A stretch of 7,800 nt of DNA from assembly GCA_023392135.1 (NCBI GenBank), contig JAEVZQ010000227.1, positions 1 to 7,800 on the forward strand, given 5' to 3'. A program made the translations under genes and the position numbers. This DNA comes from Pseudomonadota bacterium (GTDB lineage: Bacteria; Pseudomonadota; Alphaproteobacteria; Rhizobiales; Hyphomicrobiaceae). Below the pieces are notes generated by a model. It was not told the origin of the DNA. It saw nothing but the letters and a program-made list of their open reading frames with translations, and made no database searches. Every line of letters begins with the position of its first letter. The first letter of the stretch is position 1. Of the stretch, positions 1 to 6,862 are shown in pieces.

Positions 1-1181
1 GCTCTGTCCTTGCCGATCTGCTGGCGTCCATGGAGGCGGCCGATCTACCAACCGCACGCCAGCGGCTGGACGATCGCCATCAGCTGGAGCGCGAGCTGGT
101 GCAGGCAAGAGATCGTATCGCCACGCGCGCGCCGGGTGGTCTGGAGCGCCTTGCGCAGGAGGCGGAGCGGCTGGCGGAGATCGCACAGCCCTGCAGTATC
201 GATGAGACCGACGTGCCGGAGCGGCTCGAAATCGAAGCTCAGATGGACCAGCTGAAAATCGCCCTGCGCGAGACGGAGCAGCGGCTGGATCGTTCGTCTC
301 AAGACCATGCCGCGGGCCGAGAGCAGCTCGCGCAAATCAATGCAGCTGCTCGTGCGCGCGCGGAACGCTTGGCGGACCTGACGGGGCGTCTCCCTCTACT
401 CGAGGAGAGAGCGACCAAGCTCTCCGAGCTGAAGGCGGCCCTTTCCGCGGCCCGGCAGGCGATGAATGAGGCCATTCGCGAGCGGAGTGCCTGGCGGGAA
501 AAGGCGCCCGATGAGGCCGCAGTGCGCATGCTCGAATCCGAGCTGGCGCTAGCGCGGCGACGGCAGGAGAGCGCGGCCGAGGAAATCGCCCGGGTCGACC
601 GTGATCTGGCCGTTCTCGAATCGCAACTCGATCGGGACCGGCAGTATGGGATCGCGACTAAGGTGAAGGAGCTCGAAGGTGAGCTGGCCGCCCTCGCGGG
701 GCAGGTGCAGCAGTTCGAGCGTGAGCTGGCGGCGACCAACCTCCTGCTCGAAACGTTGTCAACGGTCGAGCAGCAATCGCGCGAACTCTATTTCCGACCG
801 GTCCTGCAACGGCTCGACCCGTACATGCATCTGGTATTCCCGAACGCGAAAATCGATCTCGACCGGGAGTTCAAAGTGGAAACCCTCAATCGCGGTGCGG
901 TCCATGAGGAGATCGCATTGCTCAGTGATGGAACGCAAGAGCAGATCGCCGTTCTTGCTCGCCTGGCGTTCGCGCGGTTGCTGGCCGATGCCGGACGGCC
1001 AACCCCGCTCATACTCGATGACGCACTCGTTTACTCCGACGACGATCGCATCGAGTCGCTGTTCGATGCGCTGCGGCTGGCTGGCGAGGCCCATCAGGTC
1101 ATCGTCTTCACATGCCGGTCACGAACCTTCGAGCAGCTCGGCGGAACGCGGCTGACCGTTGCTCCCTGGACGGTTCAGTGA
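1..1181 (+). CDS. SMC/Rad50-like AAA ATPase, C-terminal part (5' truncated)
   Basis: This is the 3' end of a large coiled-coil ATPase of the SbcC/Rad50/YhaN-like group, which acts on DNA in repair or chromosome maintenance. The frame is open to the window edge from base 3, so the ATG at 30 is an internal methionine. Counting from that ATG, residues 1 to about 250 are rich in Glu, Arg, Ala, Leu and Gln with heptad-like spacing, as in a long coiled coil. An ABC head half follows: signature LSDGTQEQ (921-944), then Walker B and D-loop LILDDALVYSDDDR (from 1008), then QVIVFTC near the H-loop position. The Walker A half must lie upstream, outside the window. The usual catalytic Glu after the Walker B Asp is Asp here, which as I recall is normal in YhaN-like ATPases. 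Relatives are often paired with a metallophosphoesterase, which would also lie upstream. The family is well supported; the exact substrate is not known. Confidence 0.88.
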   Translation, partial: SVLADLLASMEAADLPTARQRLDDRHQLERELVQARDRIATRAPGGLERLAQEAERLAEIAQPCSIDETDVPERLEIEAQMDQLKIALRETEQRLDRSSQDHAAGREQLAQINAAARARAERLADLTGRLPLLEERATKLSELKAALSAARQAMNEAIRERSAWREKAPDEAAVRMLESELALARRRQESAAEEIARVDRDLAVLESQLDRDRQYGIATKVKELEGELAALAGQVQQFERELAATNLLLETLSTVEQQSRELYFRPVLQRLDPYMHLVFPNAKIDLDREFKVETLNRGAVHEEIALLSDGTQEQIAVLARLAFARLLADAGRPTPLILDDALVYSDDDRIESLFDALRLAGEAHQVIVFTCRSRTFEQLGGTRLTVAPWTVQ

Positions 1182-1194
1182 GGCCCGGAAGAGA

Positions 1195-1226
1195 GGTGGC
1201 GCGGCGCGCCGGGGCAGGGCGCCGCC
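1195..1226. terminator. GC-rich inverted repeat between convergent genes, possible terminator
   Basis: Eight bases at 1195-1202 (GGTGGCGC) pair with 1219-1226 (GCGCCGCC), with one G-T wobble on the + strand. The 16-base loop contains the perfect palindrome GGCGCGCC (1203-1210). It lies in the 61-bp gap after the ATPase stop and past the bactofilin stop, where a terminator would be expected for either gene. Neither strand has a T-run after the stem, so this is not a classical intrinsic terminator and the role is inferred from position. Confidence 0.3.
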
Positions 1227-1242
1227 TATCAATGGGACTCGC

Positions 1243-1713
1243 TCAACCGTATGCCGGGGCCGGTTCGGCAGGCAGCTCCGGCCGCTGAACTCCCGCCAGC
1301 GGGTCGTCGACGCGGCGGGATTTGCCCTCGAAGTAGGCGCCCTGCTCGATGGCTAGCGACTTGTGATAGATGTCGCCTTCGACCCTGCTTTCGGCCTGCA
1401 GCATCACCTTCCGGCCGCGGATCGAACCCTCGACCGTTCCGCGCACGACCACCTCCTCGGAGACGATTCCGCCGGTGATCCTCGCGCCTTCGCCGACCAC
1501 GATGTGGCTGCCGTGAATATCGCCCTGGACTTCGCCATCGACCTGGACCTGACCGTTCGAAACCAGATCGCCGATGATGACGAGGTCCGGGCCAATGATC
1601 GAGACACCGGCCCCATTGCGCCCGACGCGGGCGGCGGCAGACGGGCTGGCAGGACCTCCCGTACCGAACGCGCCATCCCTCTCTGGCTTCTTATTGGAAA
1701 AGCTGGGTAACAT
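1243..1713 (-). CDS. Bactofilin (polymer-forming cytoskeletal protein)
   Basis: This 156-residue protein matches the bactofilin (DUF583) family in length and layout. Bactofilins polymerise without nucleotide into membrane-associated filaments that localise cell-wall and morphogenesis enzymes. Residues 1-36 are a flexible head rich in Gly, Ala and Ser. Residues about 37-133 are the right-handed beta-helix core, visible as short valine/isoleucine strands broken by glycine turns (IIGDLVSNGQVQVDGEVQGD, then VVGEGARITGGIVSEEVVV). The tail from about 137 is proline- and alanine-rich. The short N-terminus MLPSFSNKK (hydrophobic, then lysines) could be the membrane-targeting peptide seen in some bactofilins; that is inference. 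The start is fixed by a strong GGAGGT eight bases before the ATG (1722-1727). It converges on the ATPase gene and follows the Bcp gene on the same strand after 184 bp. The M23 endopeptidase gene that often accompanies bactofilins is not here. Confidence 0.93.
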   Translation of the reverse strand: MLPSFSNKKPERDGAFGTGGPASPSAAARVGRNGAGVSIIGPDLVIIGDLVSNGQVQVDGEVQGDIHGSHIVVGEGARITGGIVSEEVVVRGTVEGSIRGRKVMLQAESRVEGDIYHKSLAIEQGAYFEGKSRRVDDPLAGVQRPELPAEPAPAYG

Positions 1714-1721
1714 GAAAATGC

Positions 1722-1727
1722 ACCTCC
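1722..1727 (-). promoter_or_regulatory. Ribosome binding site of the bactofilin gene
   Basis: The minus strand reads GGAGGT here, eight bases before the ATG at 1713. It is the best Shine-Dalgarno match in the window and settles the start codon. Confidence 0.8.
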
Positions 1728-1765
1728 ACTCGCTCGCGCCACGCCCCCCGGACGGGCAAGCCGGC

Positions 1766-1789
1766 CGATCGCACCCCCGCGTGCGATTG
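1766..1789. promoter_or_regulatory. Inverted repeat upstream of the bactofilin gene
   Basis: ATCGCAC (1768-1774) and GTGCGAT (1781-1787) are perfect inverted copies separated by CCCCGC, and C1766/G1789 adds an outer match. The repeat lies about 55 bp before the bactofilin ATG, in the gap after the Bcp gene. It could be an operator or a stem in the 5' leader. No T-run follows it on the minus strand, so a Bcp terminator is less likely. The symmetry is seen; the function is inferred. Confidence 0.35.
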
Positions 1790-1803
1790 CCACTCCCCCC
1801 TGG

Positions 1804-1825
1804 GCTGCAGGTTGATCAATGCAGC
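1804..1825. promoter_or_regulatory. Nested inverted repeat in the Bcp-bactofilin gap
   Basis: GCTGCA (1804-1809) and TGCAGC (1820-1825) are perfect inverted copies that flank GG plus the eight-base palindrome TTGATCAA (1812-1819). Nested dyads of this kind fit a protein-binding site. As RNA it gives only a six-pair stem with a ten-base loop and no T-run. It lies about 90-110 bp upstream of the bactofilin ATG. I do not recognise a specific regulator. Confidence 0.35.
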
Positions 1826-1897
1826 ACGCAACCACCCTAGCATGCGTCCGGGTCATGGTCACTGCTGCCGAGGATGGATCAGATCTCATGGTTGCGC

Positions 1898-2362
1898 TCA
1901 GGCCGTCAGCTCCCGCACGGCCTTCAGAACGGCCTCGGCGTGACCGGGCACCTTCACCTTGCGCCAGATCTTCGCGATATTGCCTCCACTGTCGACCAGA
2001 AACGTCGACCGCTCGACGCCCATGTACTTCCGGCCGTACATGGATTTCTCGACCCAGACGCCATACGCGTTCGCTGCCGACTTCTCTTCATCCGATGCCA
2101 GCCTGAGTTGCAGGCTGTGCTTCTTGCTGAACTTGGTGTGGGAAGCGACGCTATCCGGTGAGATCCCGATGACCTCTGCGCCGGCGTCGACAAACTCGGC
2201 TCTCAGCGTGTTGAAGTCGCGCGCTTCCGCTGTGCAACCAGAGGTATCGTCCTTCGGATAGAAGTAGATGACGACAGGCTTTCCCTTGAGCTTGCTCAGG
2301 CGGATGCTGCCATCTTCTGTGGGCAGCTCGAAATCTGGCGCTACATCGCCTTCCTGCACCAT
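1898..2362 (-). CDS. bcp: Bcp-type thioredoxin-dependent thiol peroxidase (peroxiredoxin)
   Basis: This 154-residue cytoplasmic peroxiredoxin of the Bcp/PrxQ group reduces hydrogen peroxide and organic hydroperoxides with thiol donors such as thioredoxin. The AhpC/TSA thioredoxin fold covers almost the whole protein. The start reads VAPDFELPTEDG, and YFYPKDDTSGCT carries the peroxidatic Cys43 with the family Pro and Thr before it. VWVEKSMYGRKYMGVERSTF is the conserved C-terminal half, closely resembling rhizobial Bcp. Cys43 is the only cysteine: the resolving position five residues on (Cys50 to Cys45 in E. coli Bcp) is Arg48, so this is a one-cysteine form. An in-frame extension runs back to 2479, but the family starts at MVQEGD, and AAAGG six bases before 2362 supports that ATG. 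The length matches E. coli Bcp (156). It is divergent from the YhdP-like gene. Confidence 0.95.
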   Translation of the reverse strand: MVQEGDVAPDFELPTEDGSIRLSKLKGKPVVIYFYPKDDTSGCTAEARDFNTLRAEFVDAGAEVIGISPDSVASHTKFSKKHSLQLRLASDEEKSAANAYGVWVEKSMYGRKYMGVERSTFLVDSGGNIAKIWRKVKVPGHAEAVLKAVRELTA

Positions 2363-2589
2363 GGGATGCCTTTCTTTCGACGCTTTGGGCTCGCACATCG
2401 TTCGTGGACGTAACTTATCAGATCGCGGTACCGCAAGAGTGATTCTCGGTCGGAGTTGGCGTGCAGGCGGCGGCGCCAATCGCGCAGCCGGCCTGCCGGG
2501 CAGTCGGCATTGCGCTCGTGTTCTGCCCCGTTAAGTGCGTGAGCCGTTTTTAGCATATGGCGGGACGTTGGCTGACGAGAGGAGCGAGC
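2363..2589. promoter_or_regulatory. Divergent intergenic region between bcp and the YhdP-like gene
   Basis: This 227-bp gap separates two divergent genes and must hold both promoters. It contains a perfect ten-base palindrome GCGGTACCGC (2425-2434), 62 bp upstream of the bcp ATG. A tight dyad, CTGCC-G-GGCAG, lies at 2493-2503. A possible promoter for the + gene is TTGCGC (2510-2515), 16 bases, TAAGTG (2532-2537); the match to the consensus is modest. No other gene or RNA was recognised in the gap. Confidence 0.4.
2580..2584 (+). promoter_or_regulatory. Ribosome binding site that decides the start of the YhdP-like gene
   Basis: AGGAG stands five bases before GTG 2590. The upstream in-frame ATG at 2557 is preceded by GCCGTTTTTAGCAT with no Shine-Dalgarno match, and an in-frame TAG at 2551 rules out any earlier start. 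GTG 2590 is therefore preferred. Confidence 0.65.
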
Positions 2590-5500
2590 GTGAGCACAAG
2601 GCCACGTGAAGCCACTGGCCCCCTGCGCCGCGCAACGGAAGCACGCAGCGCGAACCCGCATGTTCAGCGCGCACTGGTTGTGACCCGCGCCGTCGCAAAG
2701 CCGTGCTGGACCTGCGGAAAATACCTCGTGCCACTGGTGCTGCTGCTGGTGCTGGCCGTCGGTGCGCTTTACGTGCGCATCCTCTATGGCCCGATATCGC
2801 TCAAGGCGGTGGCAGGACCCGTTGCGCGCAGCATTGCAGCAGAATTGCCGGGGCTTGATGTCAGCATCGAAGACGCTTTGGTGCGCCTCGACGAGGAGGG
2901 CGAGCTCGAGTTTCGGCTGCGTAACGTGCGGCTTCTGGACGAGTCGGGGAGCCCGGTGGCCGTGGCGCCGCTTGCAGCCGTGGAGCTCAGCACCGAAGGG
3001 CTGTGGTCGGCGCGGCTGTCACCGGAAAAAGTCGTCCTGATCGAGCCGCGGCTGCTCCTCACCTATTCCCCGGATGGAGGACTTTCGTTCAGCTTCACGC
3101 GTCCGGTCGGGTCAGCCAGCGACCAAGCCTCTGACACCGGCTATGTGCCAGCTCCGGTTGCGGAGCAGAGTTTCAGTGGGGCCCAGGATGCCGAATCCGG
3201 GTTGCCGGTCGCCTTGAGACAGCTCGGCCTCGCCAGGATGATCGCCGAAGCCTCTTCCCGCGCCAGGCAACGCATGGATGCGGCCTCTTTTTTGCGCGAA
3301 ATCGGGCTGCGCAACGCGACGCTGATCCTTGATCATGCGGGAGAGCAGAAAGTCTGGCGCGTGCCTGAGGCGGACGTTGCACTTTCACACAAGGAGTCGC
3401 GCAGCCTGATCGAGGGTAGCGTTACCGTCGACTCCGGGGTTCACCCGTGGACTCTCCAGTTCTGGTCCGAGGCGTCCGGGGAAACGGAACAGGTCAACCT
3501 GAAGGCTTCCGTTCGCGACCTGATACCAAGCGCTCTTGCGGATACGTTCCCCGCCCTCTCGCCGCTGCGTGCTTTGAGCATGCCGGCGAGCGGAGATGTG
3601 ACCCTGCAGCTCACATCGCTCGGCAAGGTGCTCGGCGGCACGTTCTCACTCGACCTCTCGCGGGGGGACATGAACCTGCCCTGGGCCGGGGATCTGCCCT
3701 TGCACTTCGAGGGGGGCAGTCTCGATCTGAGATACGATCCCGAGGCGCGCAAGGTCAGGATCGAGCCGTCCACGGTCAAGTGGGGCAAGAGCCGCCTGAC
3801 GCTCGAGGGAGACATCGCGAGCTCATTTGATCAGCGCGGCGAGGAAGTCTGGACCTACCGCCTGTCGGGTGTAGATGGCCAGCTTGCCCCGGAGGAGAGC
3901 GATCTGGCTCCCGTGCCGGTCCAGGGATGGCTGACGGAAGGCACGGCTTCGCCGGAGAAAGGAGCGTTCTCTCTCCGTCAAAAGCTGGTGGCAGGGGGCG
4001 GCGAGCTATACATTACCGCTGAGGTCAAAGGCGAGGAGAGCGGGGGAGGCGTGCGTCTCGAGGGCCAGATGGGCGCCATGCCTGTTGCCACCCTCCTCGG
4101 CTTCTGGCCGCGTGCTCTCGGTACGGACGTGCGCACCGTGGTTCGCGACAGCATCTCCGGCGGTCAGGTTCTCGGTGGCAGTTTCAGGTTCATCGGCGGT
4201 TCCGAAGTAGCCGGCGGATCGGACTCGCAGCGCTTGTCGGTCGCAGTGCAGGCGTCGGAGCTTCAAATGCGTCCGGGGCCTGACCTGCCGCCGGTGGCAG
4301 TCCCGAGCGCACTGATCCGTCTAGAGGGATCGACGCTGGAGATCACCGTCCCGGAGGCAACGGCCTCACTTGCGAGTGGCCGCAACATTTCCCTGAGGGC
4401 TGGTCGTTTCACGGCTGTCGACCTCTTCTCGGGCCATCCGACCGCCGAGCTGGCGTTTCAGGGCGAGAGCTCGGCGTCAGCCCTTCTCGAGCTAATCAAG
4501 CAAGAATCGTTCGGAGACGTGAAGCTCAACGGGCTCCAGACCGATCACATCGAAGGCAAGGTCGAAGCCGGTCTTATCGTCAAGCTGCCGCTGCAGAAGG
4601 GGATCACGCTCGCGGATCTCACGGTCGAGGGGCAGGCACGGTTGACCGAGGCGCGTGCGCGCAAGCTGCTCGGCAACCATGATGCACAAGCGGCCACCGT
4701 AGTTTTCGATATCACCGGCAAGGCAGTCGATGCTCGCGGCGACCTTCTGATCGCCAGCGTGCCCGTCAAGCTCGCCTGGCAGCACATTTTCGATGCCCCT
4801 CCGGAAAAGCAGCCGCCGCTCCGGCTGACCGCCACGTTGGACCGGAGCGATCGCGATCAGCTCGACCTCGATCCGGGTCACCTCATCCAGGGCGAGGTGC
4901 CCATCGAGATCACGATCACAAGGAGCGCCGACCAGGAGCACCACGTTCACGTCTGGGCAGATCTGACCGACGCAGACATGGTCCTCGACAACGTGGTCTG
5001 GCGGAAGCCGCCCGGGCGCGCGGCCGTCATGCAGTTCGATGTCGGGCGCAGCGCACGCTATGATATGGAGCTGCAGAACCTCAAGATCGTGGGAGACGAT
5101 ATCGCGATCAGCGGTTGGATGGGGCTCGATGAAAACGAGAAGCTGAAGGAATTCCATTTCCCGGAGTTCTCGGCGAGCATCATCACGCGCCTGGATGTAC
5201 GTGGTGTTCTGCGAGACAACGGCATCTGGGATATCAAGGCCAAAGGTCCGACCTATGATGGCAGGGACGTCTTTCGCGCCCTGTTCTCCGTCGGCGAGCT
5301 GAGCGTGGATCGGCCCGAGGAGCAAAGGCGCTCACCCGGGCTGGATCTCGAAGCAGATATCGCGACAGTGGTGGGATTTTCGGATGTCTCGCTGCGCAAT
5401 CTCAAGCTGAAGATGTCGCGGCGGGAGGGCAAGGTGGCGCAGCTCGATGCCCGCGGCACGCTCGATGGCGGCAAGCTGCTCGATGTCGAGTTGCACCGCG

Positions 5501-6264
5501 GGCCCGATCAGTCGCGCTTGCTGGTTGCGGTGACGGACGATGCCGGCCAGGCATTCCGGCTCGTCGATTTCTACCCCAGTCTCGTCGGAGGTCGGATGCG
5601 GCTCGACGTCAATCTCGATGGTCGCGGGGCGGCTGAAAAGACAGGTCTGCTGAGGGTCGAGCGCTTTCGCATCCTGGGCGATCCGATCATCAGCGAGGTG
5701 CTGCAGGTCCCGGATGAAACGCGGCCGTATGTCGCCCAGCGGCGTCAGCGCGTGGTTCGCCAGACCTTCGACTTCGACTGGCTGCGTGTCCCGTTCTCCC
5801 TGGGGCACGGGCAGTTCGTGATGGGGGACTCGGAGATCAGAGGACCACTGGTCGGCGCGACCTTGCGTGGCAAGGCCGACTACCGCTCCCGTCAGGTGAA
5901 CATCGGCGGGACTTACGTTCCGCTGCAGGGGCTCAACTCGGCCATCGGCTTCATCCCGGGACTGGGGCAGATCCTGGCCGGGCCCAAAGGAGAGGGAATC
6001 CTCGGGATCACGTTTGCGATCAAGGGACCGATGGCGCAGCCGGATGTGCTGGTTAACCCATTATCTCTCGTTGCGCCGGGCATCTTCCGGGAGATGTTCC
6101 AGATGACCCCGAGCCAGAGCGTAACGCCACCCCGCACCGCTCCCCAGCGTCGTTCCTCGGGTCAGGGATCAAGTTCATCAGGCGCGCCGGCCGCGGCGCG
6201 TCGCACGGGGTCGGTCGAGTCCGATTTCGTTTCGGGGTGGTCCTCCGAAACGAGGAGGAACTAG
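2590..6264 (+). CDS. YhdP/AsmA-like envelope protein (DUF3971 and AsmA-like C-terminal region)
   Basis: This very large (1224-residue) protein has one N-terminal membrane anchor, with hydrophobic residues about 45-62 (YLVPLVLLLVLAVGALYV). The rest lies in the periplasm and is built from repeating short beta strands, as expected for the AsmA/TamB/YhdP superfamily of bridge-like lipid-transfer proteins. In E. coli, YhdP, TamB and YdbH together support phospholipid movement to the outer membrane; applying this here is inference. The C-terminal region carries the recognisable AsmA-like block: LRVERFRILGDPIISEVLQ, then GGTYVPLQGLNSAIGFIPGL (from residue 1106), then KGEGILGITFAIKGPMAQP and NPLSLVAPGIF. 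A low-complexity tail rich in Ser, Ala and Arg ends the protein. The start is GTG 2590 on the strength of its AGGAG; ATG 2557 would add 11 residues. A CWTC motif (residues 39-42) sits just before the membrane segment. It is divergent from bcp and converges on the 188-residue gene. Confidence 0.88.
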   Translation: MSTRPREATGPLRRATEARSANPHVQRALVVTRAVAKPCWTCGKYLVPLVLLLVLAVGALYVRILYGPISLKAVAGPVARSIAAELPGLDVSIEDALVRLDEEGELEFRLRNVRLLDESGSPVAVAPLAAVELSTEGLWSARLSPEKVVLIEPRLLLTYSPDGGLSFSFTRPVGSASDQASDTGYVPAPVAEQSFSGAQDAESGLPVALRQLGLARMIAEASSRARQRMDAASFLREIGLRNATLILDHAGEQKVWRVPEADVALSHKESRSLIEGSVTVDSGVHPWTLQFWSEASGETEQVNLKASVRDLIPSALADTFPALSPLRALSMPASGDVTLQLTSLGKVLGGTFSLDLSRGDMNLPWAGDLPLHFEGGSLDLRYDPEARKVRIEPSTVKWGKSRLTLEGDIASSFDQRGEEVWTYRLSGVDGQLAPEESDLAPVPVQGWLTEGTASPEKGAFSLRQKLVAGGGELYITAEVKGEESGGGVRLEGQMGAMPVATLLGFWPRALGTDVRTVVRDSISGGQVLGGSFRFIGGSEVAGGSDSQRLSVAVQASELQMRPGPDLPPVAVPSALIRLEGSTLEITVPEATASLASGRNISLRAGRFTAVDLFSGHPTAELAFQGESSASALLELIKQESFGDVKLNGLQTDHIEGKVEAGLIVKLPLQKGITLADLTVEGQARLTEARARKLLGNHDAQAATVVFDITGKAVDARGDLLIASVPVKLAWQHIFDAPPEKQPPLRLTATLDRSDRDQLDLDPGHLIQGEVPIEITITRSADQEHHVHVWADLTDADMVLDNVVWRKPPGRAAVMQFDVGRSARYDMELQNLKIVGDDIAISGWMGLDENEKLKEFHFPEFSASIITRLDVRGVLRDNGIWDIKAKGPTYDGRDVFRALFSVGELSVDRPEEQRRSPGLDLEADIATVVGFSDVSLRNLKLKMSRREGKVAQLDARGTLDGGKLLDVELHRGPDQSRLLVAVTDDAGQAFRLVDFYPSLVGGRMRLDVNLDGRGAAEKTGLLRVERFRILGDPIISEVLQVPDETRPYVAQRRQRVVRQTFDFDWLRVPFSLGHGQFVMGDSEIRGPLVGATLRGKADYRSRQVNIGGTYVPLQGLNSAIGFIPGLGQILAGPKGEGILGITFAIKGPMAQPDVLVNPLSLVAPGIFREMFQMTPSQSVTPPRTAPQRRSSGQGSSSSGAPAAARRTGSVESDFVSGWSSETRRN
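6227..6253. terminator. Strong hairpin over the last codons of the YhdP-like gene
   Basis: TCGTTTCGG (6227-6235) and CCGAAACGA (6245-6253) are perfect nine-base inverted copies. G6236-T6244 and G6237-C6243 can extend the stem inwards to a five-base loop. The hairpin ends eight bases before the TAG and lies 43 bp past the stop of the convergent gene, so it is placed to end transcription from either side. Neither strand shows a T-run, so Rho-independent action is not assured. Confidence 0.45.
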
Positions 6265-6295
6265 CCGCTTCCGACGGAGCAGGAATCGCCGCAGT

Positions 6296-6862
6296 TCATC
6301 CGCGTCGCTTGCCTTCCTCAACAGCCTCCTCCAGATCCTTGTCTGAAAGAATGGGCTCGTCGGGATCGACCGCATTCCCGTCGGGAGCAGGCTGAAACTG
6401 CAGCCCCTGCATGTAGGGCGTCGGCAGCTTGCGCCGGTAATCCAGGAATTCTTTGGCGTAGTAGTTTCGCGCGTCCTCTACCGATTTCGCGCCAGTCACG
6501 ATGTCGTGCATGAGATTGAGGGCGAGAAGGTTAGCCTCCTCGTCATGGCATCGCGCGGACACCTCCCCCGCCGTGCGCTCGACGATGACGCTGCCGTCGA
6601 ATTTGGCCAAATCATCGAATTTCTCCGGCGGCACGCGATAGTCGATCACGCATTCGACCGCATCGATGTGGGGCGTAGGGAAGTTGTGCTGAAAAAAGGC
6701 CTTTGAAGCAGTGATCCTTTTCCAGGGTCCAGGCTGGTGCCAGGTCAGTTGCGATTCGGTGACCTCGTCAGGCTCGCCATACTTGTCGATGACGAGTTGA
6801 GCCGCTTCGCGCGACTCCTCTGGCCATTTGCCGATCAGCTCTGATGCGGACTGCGTACCCAT
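6296..6862 (-). CDS. Conserved-looking protein of unknown function, 188 residues
   Basis: I know similar sequences in proteobacterial genomes only as hypothetical proteins and cannot assign a function. It looks soluble, with no signal peptide or membrane segment. Residues 1-45 look helical and charged (ASELIGKWPEESREAAQLVI). Residues 47-100 mix strands and turns, including WKRI and HNFPTPH (59-65). RCHDEEAN (104-111) starts a likely helix with Cys105 and His106, followed by NLMHDIVTG. Residues 157-188 form an acidic, probably disordered tail. The clustered His, Cys and Asp residues could bind a metal; that is speculation. The start is ATG 6862 with GGAG (6870-6873) seven bases upstream; a 21-residue extension to 6925 lacks such a site. 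It shares its strand with tyrS, 258 bp away, and converges on the YhdP-like gene with only 31 bp between stops. Confidence 0.8.
   Translation of the reverse strand: MGTQSASELIGKWPEESREAAQLVIDKYGEPDEVTESQLTWHQPGPWKRITASKAFFQHNFPTPHIDAVECVIDYRVPPEKFDDLAKFDGSVIVERTAGEVSARCHDEEANLLALNLMHDIVTGAKSVEDARNYYAKEFLDYRRKLPTPYMQGLQFQPAPDGNAVDPDEPILSDKDLEEAVEEGKRRG

Noticed and set aside
1812..1819. TTGATCAA as an FNR/FixK-type box
   Set aside because: The FNR-type site needs TTGAT and ATCAA separated by four bases; here the half-sites overlap.
1834..1862. GTGACC - 17 bases - TAGGGT on the minus strand as a bactofilin promoter
   Set aside because: The spacing is right but the -10 match is poor, and such matches arise by chance in a gap of this size.
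2363..2479. A 39-residue N-terminal extension of Bcp
   Set aside because: The extension is Arg/Pro-rich without family similarity, while the family start MVQEGD at 2362 has its own ribosome site.
2557..2589. ATG 2557 as the start of the YhdP-like gene
   Set aside because: It has no Shine-Dalgarno match, and a TAGCAT -10-like element overlaps its upstream side. GTG 2590 has AGGAG five bases upstream.
4492..5325. A 277-residue open frame antisense to the YhdP-like gene
   Set aside because: It is the mirror of a GC-rich coding frame, has no family resemblance or ribosome site, and lies wholly inside a well-supported gene.
6253..6259. AGGAGGA on the + strand as a ribosome site
   Set aside because: It lies just before the stop of the YhdP-like gene and no plus-strand gene follows.
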